Below, one piece after another: positions 18,834 through 25,926 of a stretch of DNA of 64,000 nucleotides. A program made the position numbers and the translations under genes. The notes beneath the pieces were generated by a model. The model had not been told where the DNA came from. It was given only the letters and a program-made list of their open reading frames with translations, and did no database searches. How positions within the stretch are numbered: the first letter of the stretch is position 1; every line of letters begins with the position of its first letter. The DNA is taken from assembly GCA_035353815.1 (NCBI GenBank), contig DAOQAG010000018.1, positions 1 through 64,000 of the forward strand, read 5' to 3'. This DNA comes from JAKPUX01 sp035353815. GTDB taxonomy: Bacteria > Zhuqueibacterota > Zhuqueibacteria > Residuimicrobiales > Residuimicrobiaceae.

Positions 18834-19746
18834 ACCAGCGGAACGCTTCCGTACCTTTTCCCGATATCTGCGTGAGCGCTACGGCGGCAGGGTGTGGAAG
18901 ATCCCTGTGGATGCGGGCTTATCCTGCCCCAACCGGGATGGCACCATCGGCCGGTGCGGCTGCAGCTATTGCCGGCAGGAGAGCTTCAATCGGCTGCCTT
19001 CGCAGCAGCAGATCAGCGTGGCCGCACAGGTCGAGGCCGGTATTGAGGTGGCCCGGCAGCGGCAGGGGATCGAGAAATTTATCGTCTATTTTCAGACCTC
19101 CAGCAATACCCACGCCCCGGTCGCCCGATTGCGCGCGCTCTATGAGCAGGCCATCGCTTTTCCCGGAGTGGTGGGTCTTGACATCTCGACCCGGCCCGAT
19201 TGCCTGGGACCCGAGGTGCAGGCGCTGCTGGCCGAGCTGGCCGGGCGCATCGATCTTTGGGTCGAGCTGGGGCTGCAGAGCAGCCATGACCGCACGTTGC
19301 GCGCGATCGGCCGCGGCCATACCTATCAGGACTGGTGCAATGCCGTCGAGGCGCTGCGGGCACTGCCCGTGCGGATTTGCACCCATCTCATCCTCGGACT
19401 GCCGGGTGAGGATGCGGCGATGATGCGCGAGACGGCGGTAGCGGTGGCCCGTGCGCCGGTGCACGAGATCAAACTTCATCCCTTGCTGGTGCTCAAAGGA
19501 ACGGCCGTGGCGGAGGAATTCCAGAGCGGCCGGATCCAGGCCCTCATGCTGCCCGAGTATGCCGCGCTGGCGGCCGACTTGATCGAGCGCATGCCGGAGG
19601 AGCGGGTGATGCAGCGGATGACGGCGGAGGCACCGGCGGAGCTGTTGCTTGCGCCGTTGTGGGCGCTGGAGAAGCACGCGGTGCGCGGGGCGATTGTGGC
19701 GGAGCTGGTCAGACGGGACACCCGGCAAGGCTGCCGGTGCCTTTAA
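18826..19746 (+). CDS. TIGR01212-family (YhcC-like) radical SAM protein
   Basis: 306 residues from a TTG start inside the end of hutI, with GGGCGAGG about 8 nt upstream. The family's extended cluster motif is clear: SCPNRDGTIGRCGCSYC, where the cysteines bind the [4Fe-4S] cluster and SAM. IVYFQTSSNTHAPV, LDISTRPDCL and VELGLQSSHDRTLRAIGRGH match the YhcC/Elp3-like radical SAM family. The precise substrate of YhcC is not established as far as I know. The overlap suggests cotranscription with hutI, but a link to histidine degradation is not implied. It converges on amiC with a 4-nt overlap of ends. Confidence 0.85.
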   Translation: MAEPAERFRTFSRYLRERYGGRVWKIPVDAGLSCPNRDGTIGRCGCSYCRQESFNRLPSQQQISVAAQVEAGIEVARQRQGIEKFIVYFQTSSNTHAPVARLRALYEQAIAFPGVVGLDISTRPDCLGPEVQALLAELAGRIDLWVELGLQSSHDRTLRAIGRGHTYQDWCNAVEALRALPVRICTHLILGLPGEDAAMMRETAVAVARAPVHEIKLHPLLVLKGTAVAEEFQSGRIQALMLPEYAALAADLIERMPEERVMQRMTAEAPAELLLAPLWALEKHAVRGAIVAELVRRDTRQGCRCL

Positions 19747-21266
19747 AAAGCGCTTTCGTAGCGGTCCTTGAAGGATTTGATGCTGGCACAGACCGATTCG
19801 GCGATGCTGAGCTGGAAGCTGCGGCTCCCCAGCAGCTTTTCGTCGGTCTTATTGGAGATGAAAGCGGTCTCGAGCAGGACGTTGGGCATGGAGGTGCCGT
19901 GCAGGACATAAAATCCAGCCTGGCGCACGCCGAAGCCGTCGGCATCCTGACTTGACTTCAGCTCGCGGTCCAGGAGCGCGGCGAATTCTTCACTCTCCTT
20001 GTTGTAGCTGTTCTGCGCGTTGGCCGCAAGAATGAAGGAGGTTTCCGAGAGGTTGGCGTACTTGCTGTTGGCGTCCTCAAATTTGATCACCGAGTTTTCA
20101 AACTGGGCGACACGGCGTGCCTCCTCGGTTTTGGCCGGTCCCATAAAGTAGACCGTATGGCCGCGCAGGCCCTTTTTCGGATTCGAGTCGGCATGAATAC
20201 TGATGAAGAGTTTGCCGCCGGCCCGGTTGGCGATGCTGCCGCGATCCTCGAGGGGGACGAATTTGTCGGCATCTCGCGTCATGATGACCTTGATCTTGAG
20301 ATCCCGCTCGATCTTGTTACGGATCTCCCGGGCGATTTTGAGGGTGAAATCTTTCTCGCGGGTGCCGCCAGGCCCCAGCGCCCCGGGATCGCGCCCGCCG
20401 TGACCAGGATCGATGACGATGAGATCGATCTTCCACTTTTCCCGTTCCCGATCCAGCTCGTCGAGCAGCGCCGCCGGCACTTCGGCATGGGTGCGCAAGG
20501 CGATCCGGATCTCGGGCGGCGACGCACTCACCTTGACTTCCCTCTCCTTGACCTTTTTCAGCAGGCGAAATCCCAATCGTGCCGTATCCCGTGACAGTTG
20601 AATGATGCTGATGCGGTCAATGGTACGAGTATTTTTGCGGGCGGAGGCCGGCTTGAAGCCGGCAATGCTGCCTCCATAGAGATCCGCATAGAGCCAGCCG
20701 TTGCTTTCGCTGATGAACAGATTGGACTCCTGGATGGGCTGGTTGAGGCCGATGCGGATCAGGGTGCCGTTTTCCATATCGTCGATCTGGATTCCGGCAA
20801 GACCCCTGGGCATCTTGACGATCCAGATGGTTGCCTGGGCCGGATCGTAGACGAGTCCAAACGGCAATGCGGTGCGCACAAAGGCGAGAAAGTAATCGAT
20901 CGGAGCATAGTATTCGCCATCGATGATCAGGGACGCGACCGGCATTTGCTGCCAGCGGGTGCCGACCCGCAGAAAGGGATTGATGGCGTGAACGATGACC
21001 GGATTGTGGGGGATTTGCAGGATGAATTGCTTGCGCGATGCGTTGATCTCATGGGGGATCTGCAGCGCCTCAGCCAGGGCTGTCAGGGGAACAAATTCGT
21101 AGCGGCCGGCCTGGATGGTGGCGAGGCGGCTGGTCACGCTCTGGGATTTCTGGTCGCGGATCACCACCTCGCGGCCCTGGAGAGGTGAGGCGAGCAGGGT
21201 GAAAATGGCTGCTCCGCTCCAGAGGAGGTGCTGCCATCCGCGTGTCAGATCCAACGTGTGCCGCAT
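19743..21266 (-). CDS. N-acetylmuramoyl-L-alanine amidase, AmiC type
   Basis: Periplasmic zinc amidase that cleaves the peptide from MurNAc during cell separation. 507 residues from the ATG at 21266; upstream in-frame codons overlap the rhomboid gene and look non-coding. Residues 1-40 include a hydrophobic signal segment (HLLWSGAAIFTLLASPLQG). The middle resembles copper-amine-oxidase-N/AMIN-type domains. The C-terminal Amidase_3 domain begins with LIVIDPGHGGRDPGALGPGG and has EKDFTLKIARE, IMTRDADKFVPLEDR, FISIHADSNPKKG, and NVLLETAFISN with the catalytic Glu. It follows the rhomboid gene by 10 nt. Confidence 0.92.
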   Translation of the reverse strand: MRHTLDLTRGWQHLLWSGAAIFTLLASPLQGREVVIRDQKSQSVTSRLATIQAGRYEFVPLTALAEALQIPHEINASRKQFILQIPHNPVIVHAINPFLRVGTRWQQMPVASLIIDGEYYAPIDYFLAFVRTALPFGLVYDPAQATIWIVKMPRGLAGIQIDDMENGTLIRIGLNQPIQESNLFISESNGWLYADLYGGSIAGFKPASARKNTRTIDRISIIQLSRDTARLGFRLLKKVKEREVKVSASPPEIRIALRTHAEVPAALLDELDREREKWKIDLIVIDPGHGGRDPGALGPGGTREKDFTLKIAREIRNKIERDLKIKVIMTRDADKFVPLEDRGSIANRAGGKLFISIHADSNPKKGLRGHTVYFMGPAKTEEARRVAQFENSVIKFEDANSKYANLSETSFILAANAQNSYNKESEEFAALLDRELKSSQDADGFGVRQAGFYVLHGTSMPNVLLETAFISNKTDEKLLGSRSFQLSIAESVCASIKSFKDRYESAF

Positions 21267-21276
21267 GCAGTCTCGA

Positions 21277-22101
21277 TCAGTCCTTGATCTTCTTGCTGTG
21301 CTTGAGCAGGGTCTTTTTTTCTTCTCTGGAGAGGGCATCGTAGCCCACTTCGTTGATGCGATCGAGCAGGCGGTCGATTTCCTGGTGCTGGGCTTGTATT
21401 TTGGCGCGTTTCCGCTTGATTTCGGCCATGCGCCGCCACTCCCGCCGTTTGGTCCATTCGAATCGCGCCGCCGCGAGCGCTGGCGCGCCGCGCAGCAGCA
21501 GAAATCCGGTGAGGGCACCGCCGAGGTGCGCCAGGTGGGCGATGCCGTCCTGGAGCCCGAACAGGCTGCTCTCGATGCCGGAGAAGAGCGAAATGCCGAT
21601 AAAGAGGGCCACCAGATATTTTGCTTTGACGGTGACCGGCAGGATAAAAAAGAGCAACAATGTGACCGGCCGATCGGGGAAGAGCAGCGCGAAAGCGGCT
21701 AAAACCCCGTAGATGGCGCCGGAGGCGCCAATGACCGGAGCCGAGCTGAAGCAGAGATGGCAGAGGCCGGCGCCGATCCCGGCGGTCAGGTAATAGAGGA
21801 TGAATTTTTTACCGCCGAGCGCCCGCTCCACGTCGCTGCCGAACATCCACAGCGTGAAAAGATTGAAGAGAAGGTGCCAAAAGCTGCCGTGGAGAAACTG
21901 ATAGGTGAGGAGCTGCCAGAGCTTGAAATCCGGCCAGATCGAGGTCGGGTAGAGCGCCAGGGTCTCGAGCAGGGGCGAGATGCTGCCCTGATGTTTGAAC
22001 GGGAGCAGCAGCAGATAGATCGCGGCATTGGCGATCAGCAGAGCGCGTACGCCGGGCGTCGTAGCCTGGCCCGGTCCGAAAGAGACTCTTCTTTCCATCA
22101 T
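21277..22101 (-). CDS. Rhomboid-family intramembrane serine protease
   Basis: 274 residues. Six hydrophobic segments in the first 200 residues and a charged C-terminal helix of about 60 residues (KRRE, KRKRAKIQAQHQ). Catalytic Ser in VIGASGAIYGVLAAF (GASG) and catalytic His in IAHLAHLGGALTGF are both present, along with the HGSFWHLLFNLFTLWMFG region. It should therefore be active. The C-terminus resembles that of bacterial rhomboids with a DUF6576-like tail. It sits between an outer-membrane protein gene (59 nt upstream) and amiC (10 nt downstream), suggesting a role in envelope maintenance. Confidence 0.93.
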   Translation of the reverse strand: MMERRVSFGPGQATTPGVRALLIANAAIYLLLLPFKHQGSISPLLETLALYPTSIWPDFKLWQLLTYQFLHGSFWHLLFNLFTLWMFGSDVERALGGKKFILYYLTAGIGAGLCHLCFSSAPVIGASGAIYGVLAAFALLFPDRPVTLLLFFILPVTVKAKYLVALFIGISLFSGIESSLFGLQDGIAHLAHLGGALTGFLLLRGAPALAAARFEWTKRREWRRMAEIKRKRAKIQAQHQEIDRLLDRINEVGYDALSREEKKTLLKHSKKIKD

Positions 22102-22160
22102 CGCAACAAGGGGTCAGAGATCAAGGCGGCAGGCTCCGGCCGCAGCTGCCGCCGCATAGG

Positions 22161-22835
22161 TCAGCGCAGGTCGAGGAGAACGCCGACGCGCAGGCCAAGC
22201 CCCGAGAGGTTCACCCGCTCGAAGATCGGCAGGCCGGCTTCGCTCTTGGTCACTTCACTGCTCACTTCACTGCTGTTATAAAACAGGTCCCCCACCAGAG
22301 TGGAGCGGGAGCCGATTTCGGAGTAGAGACCGGCGCCGAGTTGCCAGCAGATGCCGCCAAAGCGGCGGTTCGAGCTGATATCCTGGAGGTAATTGTTGTA
22401 CTTGCTCCAGAGGAAGGTATAACCGATATTGCCGCGGACGGTGTAGCCCATATAACGGGAGAGCGGCACCTTGGCATCGATTTCCAGGGTGAGGGGCATG
22501 GCCCAATCGGAGATCTCCAGCTCAGTGACATAGGTTTTTACGTTGCGATCGGGCCGGGATTGCTCGGCGACGGATTTTTCATCGCGATAGATCTTGTGCC
22601 AGAGGTCCAGGCCGAGGCCGATGGTCACCGATTCATCAACCGAGGTGCCGAGGGTGCAGCCCGCCAGCATACCGCCATCCGGATCCTTGGGATTGAGATA
22701 GCCGGCATGGATGCCGAGTTTGCTGTTGAGGTTCGGACGGTAGCTGCTCTGGCTGCGGCGTTGTGCCATGCCGGGCACGGCGCTCAGCAGGCCGAGGGCG
22801 AGGATTAATCCGGTGCGCAGACTCTTGGTTTGCAT
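22161..22835 (-). CDS. Predicted outer-membrane beta-barrel protein
   Basis: 224 residues with a signal peptide (LRTGLILALGLLSAVPGMAQ), then alternating amphipathic beta strands and an ending VGVLLDLR, typical of small outer-membrane barrels (OmpW/porin-like). The start at 22835 is chosen for AAGGAGG 5 nt upstream; an in-frame codon at 22853 lies before that site. No specific family recognised. It could be a structural or diffusion protein of the outer membrane, which agrees with a diderm organism. Confidence 0.65.
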   Translation of the reverse strand: MQTKSLRTGLILALGLLSAVPGMAQRRSQSSYRPNLNSKLGIHAGYLNPKDPDGGMLAGCTLGTSVDESVTIGLGLDLWHKIYRDEKSVAEQSRPDRNVKTYVTELEISDWAMPLTLEIDAKVPLSRYMGYTVRGNIGYTFLWSKYNNYLQDISSNRRFGGICWQLGAGLYSEIGSRSTLVGDLFYNSSEVSSEVTKSEAGLPIFERVNLSGLGLRVGVLLDLR

Positions 22836-22898
22836 GTTTTGCCTCCTTGTCAATCCCGATGGACAGGGAAAAAGCTCCCGGGCCTTTCCAGAATGGGA

Positions 22899-22930
22899 TA
22901 ACGCTAATCATTAAACGCTGAGAAAACCAA
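22899..22930 (-). promoter_or_regulatory. Possible promoter of the outer-membrane protein gene
   Basis: Minus strand TTG, 21 nt, TAGCGTTA: a weaker match to the -33/-7 pattern seen elsewhere in the window. It lies in the 122-nt gap behind the fRMsr gene. Confidence 0.25.
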
Positions 22931-22957
22931 CAAGTTGCATCCCGCGGCCCGCGAATT

Positions 22958-23434
22958 TTACCGGGCCGGCCAGACCTCGCGCAGCAGCTCGGCGATCCGC
23001 TCGAGCCCGGCGGCATCCTGCTGATCGAAGGCCTCCAGAGCCGTGCTGTCTACATCGAGTACCGCGCGCATCGACCCGGTGCGGTCATGAACCGGGACGA
23101 CGATTTCGGAGTTGGCGCGGCCGTCGCAGGCGACATGTCCGGGAAACTGGTGGACGTCCGCCACGAGGATGGTCTGATCCTGAGCCGCTGCGGTTGCACA
23201 CACCCCTTTGTCCCGTGCCAGCCGGACGCAGGCCGGCGGGCCCTGAAAAGGGCCGAGCAGGAGATGGTCGGGATGCACAAAATAAAAGCCCACCCAGAAG
23301 AAGGAGGGAAAATACTCCTTGAGGATGGCGGCGGTGTTGGCCAGGGTGGCGATGGGATCGACCTGGCGCTGCACCTGGGCGCGAATGCGCTTGGCCGCCC
23401 AGTTGTAGGCTTCTGATTTCTCCATCAAGCTCAC
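22958..23434 (-). CDS. msrC: Free methionine-(R)-sulfoxide reductase (GAF type)
   Basis: 158-residue GAF-domain enzyme that reduces free methionine-R-sulfoxide. The three conserved cysteines are present: ACVRLARDKGVCATA gives two, and HVACDGRANSEIVVPV gives the third. FFWVGFYFV and the LGPFQGPPAC region match the YebR/fRMsr family. The start ATG overlaps the stop of the leuD-type gene by 4 nt (ATGA), so it is the third gene of that operon. The association of a methionine repair enzyme with an aconitase-type dehydratase could reflect oxidative sensitivity of the Fe-S enzyme; this is inference. Confidence 0.9.
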   Translation of the reverse strand: MSLMEKSEAYNWAAKRIRAQVQRQVDPIATLANTAAILKEYFPSFFWVGFYFVHPDHLLLGPFQGPPACVRLARDKGVCATAAAQDQTILVADVHQFPGHVACDGRANSEIVVPVHDRTGSMRAVLDVDSTALEAFDQQDAAGLERIAELLREVWPAR

Positions 23435-23931
23435 CGGTCGATGCCGAGGATCTTGCGCGTATGCGGTACCAGGCCGCCGTCGTTAAAGATGCCGATAACC
23501 GCCTCGGGCAGGGGCGGAAACTGGTAGAGCCCCGAGGGGCAGGCGATGGTGCCGGCGCCGAGGTCGATCTCGATCGTCTCGCCGGCGGCAAAAATCTCCG
23601 GGGATTCCGGCAACGTCAGCGCGGGCAATCCGGCGTTGATACAGTTGCGGAAATAGAGGCGCGAGAAGGAGCGGGCGATCACCGCGCCGACTCCGGCGTA
23701 TTTCAGACAAAAGGCGGCTTGTTCGCGTGAGCTGCCGCAGCCGAAATTCTTGCCGGCCACGATGATGTCATTCGGCCGAACCTCCCGGGCAAACGCGGCA
23801 TCGAGATCCTCCATGGCGATCTTGGCCATTTCTTGGGGATCGGTCACCGTATAAGTGTACTTGCCCGGGAAAATGACATCGGTATTGACATCATCTCCAT
23901 ATTTCCAGATGCGGCCGATGATCTTTGCCAT
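23431..23931 (-). CDS. 3-isopropylmalate dehydratase-family small subunit
   Basis: 166 residues, the short LeuD/HacB type typical of archaea and many anaerobes. The swivel domain carries GDDVNTDVIFPGKYTYT, DIIVAGKNFGCGSSREQA (substrate-binding Ser/Arg of GCGSSREQA), and IARSFSRLYFRNCINAGLP. The loop after DVI, which sets substrate specificity in this family, reads PGKYTYTVTD, not the YLRT seen in isopropylmalate isomerases. The substrate may therefore be isopropylmalate, homoaconitate or another alkylmalate. It follows the large subunit by 10 nt; leuA and leuB are not nearby. Confidence 0.85.
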   Translation of the reverse strand: MAKIIGRIWKYGDDVNTDVIFPGKYTYTVTDPQEMAKIAMEDLDAAFAREVRPNDIIVAGKNFGCGSSREQAAFCLKYAGVGAVIARSFSRLYFRNCINAGLPALTLPESPEIFAAGETIEIDLGAGTIACPSGLYQFPPLPEAVIGIFNDGGLVPHTRKILGIDR

Positions 23932-23941
23932 TGCTGCACTC

Positions 23942-25195
23942 CTATAGGATCTCGCGGAAATCGCTGATGGCGCCGGTGAGCGCGCTTGCCGCTGCGGTCA
24001 GGGGGCTGCCCAGGTAAATCTCGGACTCTTTGCAGCCGAACCGGCCCTTGAAGTTGCGGTTGGAGGTGCTCAACACCCGTTCGCCCGGGGCGAGAATTCC
24101 CTCGTGATTGCCCATACAGGGCCCGCAGCCTGAATTGACGATGGTAGCGCCGGCCTGAGCGAGAATGGCGATGTAGCCTTTTGCGAGCGCCTCGAGAAAG
24201 ATCTGCTGCGAGGCGGGAATGACGATCATGCGGCAGGAGGGATGGACTTTTTTCCCCTTCAGGACACCCGCGACGATCTCAAAATCCTCGATGCGCGCAT
24301 TGGTACATGAGCCAAAAAAGACCTGATCGATGTGCGTCCCCTTGACCGCGGCAACCGGCTTGACGTTGTCCACGCTGTGGGGACAGGCGACCAACGGCTC
24401 GAGGTCGCTGACATCGAGTTCGTAGACACTCTCGAATTCGGCATCCGGGTCCGATGTGACGGGTGTGAATGCGGCACGCGCCCGGCCCTGGAGGAAAGCG
24501 AGCGTCTTGTCGTCCGGTTCCATATACCCGTTTTTGGCGCCGAATTCCACGGCCATATTGGTCAGCACCATCCGGCTTGAAACGCTCATCGCCGCGATGA
24601 CCGGTCCGGTGAACCAGACCGATTTGTAGAGGCCGCCATCGGCACTGAGATCGCCGATGATCTTGAGCATGACATCCTTGGCGGAGATCCCCGGCCGCAG
24701 CTGGCCGGTGACGACGATCTTCATTGTCTCGGGGACGCGCAGCCAGATCTTGCCCGTGGCAAAGATCACCGCCATTTCGCTGCGGCCGATGCCGGTTGCC
24801 AGGGCGCCAAAGGCGCCGTAGGTGGTGGAATGCGAATCGCTGCCTACCATCAGATAGCCGGGCAGGGCGAATCCCTCCTCCGGCAGCACCTGATGGCAGA
24901 TGCCGCGATCGATATCATAAAAGTTTGTAATCGATTGTTCCTTGACGAAGGCACGGATCTCTTTGTGGTTCTGGGCGAACTTTTCATTGGCGGCCGGCAC
25001 GCAATGGTCGAGTACGATGACGTGTCGTCCGGGATCATCGAGGCGGCTGACACCAATTTCCTTGAAGGTTTTGGCGATGGCCGCGGTGTTGTCGTGGCTC
25101 ATGGCGATATCGGGCTTGACCTCGACAATCTCGCCGGGGACAACGCTCTTGCCCGTTTTCTGCCCGAGGATTTTTTCCGCAAATGTCTTTCCCAT
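23942..25195 (-). CDS. 3-isopropylmalate dehydratase-family large subunit
   Basis: 417-residue aconitase-superfamily subunit carrying the [4Fe-4S] cluster. Visible are MGKTFAEKILGQKTGK, IVLDHCVPAANEKFAQNHKE, GSDSHSTTYGAFGALATGIG, the cluster cysteine in VFFGSCTNARIEDFEI, and the CxxC pair in NSGCGPCMGNHEGILAPGE, followed by STSNRNFKGRFGC. The start at 25195 has AAGAGG just upstream; the longer ORF to 25330 runs through the promoter. It acts with the following small subunit. Length and sequence match the archaeal/HacA-type LeuC and not the long bacterial LeuC. Confidence 0.88.
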   Translation of the reverse strand: MGKTFAEKILGQKTGKSVVPGEIVEVKPDIAMSHDNTAAIAKTFKEIGVSRLDDPGRHVIVLDHCVPAANEKFAQNHKEIRAFVKEQSITNFYDIDRGICHQVLPEEGFALPGYLMVGSDSHSTTYGAFGALATGIGRSEMAVIFATGKIWLRVPETMKIVVTGQLRPGISAKDVMLKIIGDLSADGGLYKSVWFTGPVIAAMSVSSRMVLTNMAVEFGAKNGYMEPDDKTLAFLQGRARAAFTPVTSDPDAEFESVYELDVSDLEPLVACPHSVDNVKPVAAVKGTHIDQVFFGSCTNARIEDFEIVAGVLKGKKVHPSCRMIVIPASQQIFLEALAKGYIAILAQAGATIVNSGCGPCMGNHEGILAPGERVLSTSNRNFKGRFGCKESEIYLGSPLTAAASALTGAISDFREIL

Positions 25196-25239
25196 TGGTC
25201 CTCTTGACCCGATGAATGCTTGTGGTCGAGTAATTACCG

Positions 25240-25270
25240 TAAAAGTAATCAAAAATGTGCATGAATACAA
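25240..25270 (-). promoter_or_regulatory. Predicted promoter of the leuC/leuD-type/msrC operon
   Basis: Minus strand TTG, 20 nt, TACTTTTA, a 7-of-8 match to TAnnTTTG. The leader to the start codon at 25195 is about 40 nt. Confidence 0.45.
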
Positions 25271-25320
25271 GCGATATTCGTGCGGCCGGGGGCAGATGAT
25301 CCGGGATGGGCCCAACGAAA

Positions 25321-25347
25321 CGGCCCCCACTGATCAGGCGGGGGCCG
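25321..25347 (-). terminator. GC-rich hairpin downstream of the small secreted protein gene
   Basis: CGGCCCCC, 11-nt loop, GGGGGCCG: an 8-bp perfect stem. On the minus strand it is followed by GTTTCGTTGG, only a weak T run. It lies 47 nt after the stop at 25394 and before the next promoter, so termination is plausible. Confidence 0.45.
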
Positions 25348-25393
25348 GCAAAAGAGGAATGGGCATGAGGTGCGGTAGTCAGCGCCGGATATT

Positions 25394-25864
25394 TCAGCGC
25401 GGCTGACGGATCAGGACGACTCCGGAGTAGTAGAGGGTTCGGGATCGGCATTCGGCTTCGCTCAGCGGCAGGTTGGTTTTGCAGCCGCGATAAACCGGGG
25501 CGACAAAGCGGACCTGGGTGGCATCGACCACCAACTGCACCGTCTCGCGGTAAATACCTCCGGCGGGCACTTCGCGTTCATATCCCTCCCAGAAACACAA
25601 GCGAAAGGGATGGTCGATCCAACCGGTATCCTTCTTGACACTGTAATAGACCGGATTGCAGCCCTCGAGGAAGATCGGCTCCTCGCCGCGGTTGTAGAGG
25701 GTGATGGTGATCGAATCTCCCCTGGCCAGGGTCTGCCGGTTCGTCGCAATCTCGACCGCCGAATGGTTGGTTTCGGGATCGAGGATCGTATCGACGAGAT
25801 CGCAACGCGCCAGGAATAACAGCGCCGTCACCGCGGCGGTCATCAACAAGCTTTTCTTAAACAT
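25394..25864 (-). CDS. Small secreted protein, possible lipoprotein, unknown function
   Basis: 156 residues. The N-terminus MFKKSLLMTAAVTALLFLARC is a signal sequence with a Cys at residue 21, but the position before it is Arg, so a canonical lipobox is lacking. The remainder is a beta-rich domain (GDSITITLYNRGEEPIFLEG) resembling intracellular-protease-inhibitor/BsuPI-like or Ig-like folds, with several cysteines that may form disulfides. The start at 25864 has AAAGGA upstream. It lies 62 nt after the large repeat protein and may share its mRNA. No function is assigned. Confidence 0.6.
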   Translation of the reverse strand: MFKKSLLMTAAVTALLFLARCDLVDTILDPETNHSAVEIATNRQTLARGDSITITLYNRGEEPIFLEGCNPVYYSVKKDTGWIDHPFRLCFWEGYEREVPAGGIYRETVQLVVDATQVRFVAPVYRGCKTNLPLSEAECRSRTLYYSGVVLIRQPR

Positions 25865-25926
25865 GGCTGTATCCTTTCCGGGTAGGCGCTGCTTCACGGC
25901 AGGGCCTTCCCGGCATCGGGTGAAGG

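Noticed and set aside
21267..21518. N-terminal extension of the AmiC-type amidase
   Set aside because: It overlaps the rhomboid gene in another frame, and the signal peptide begins at the later ATG 21266.
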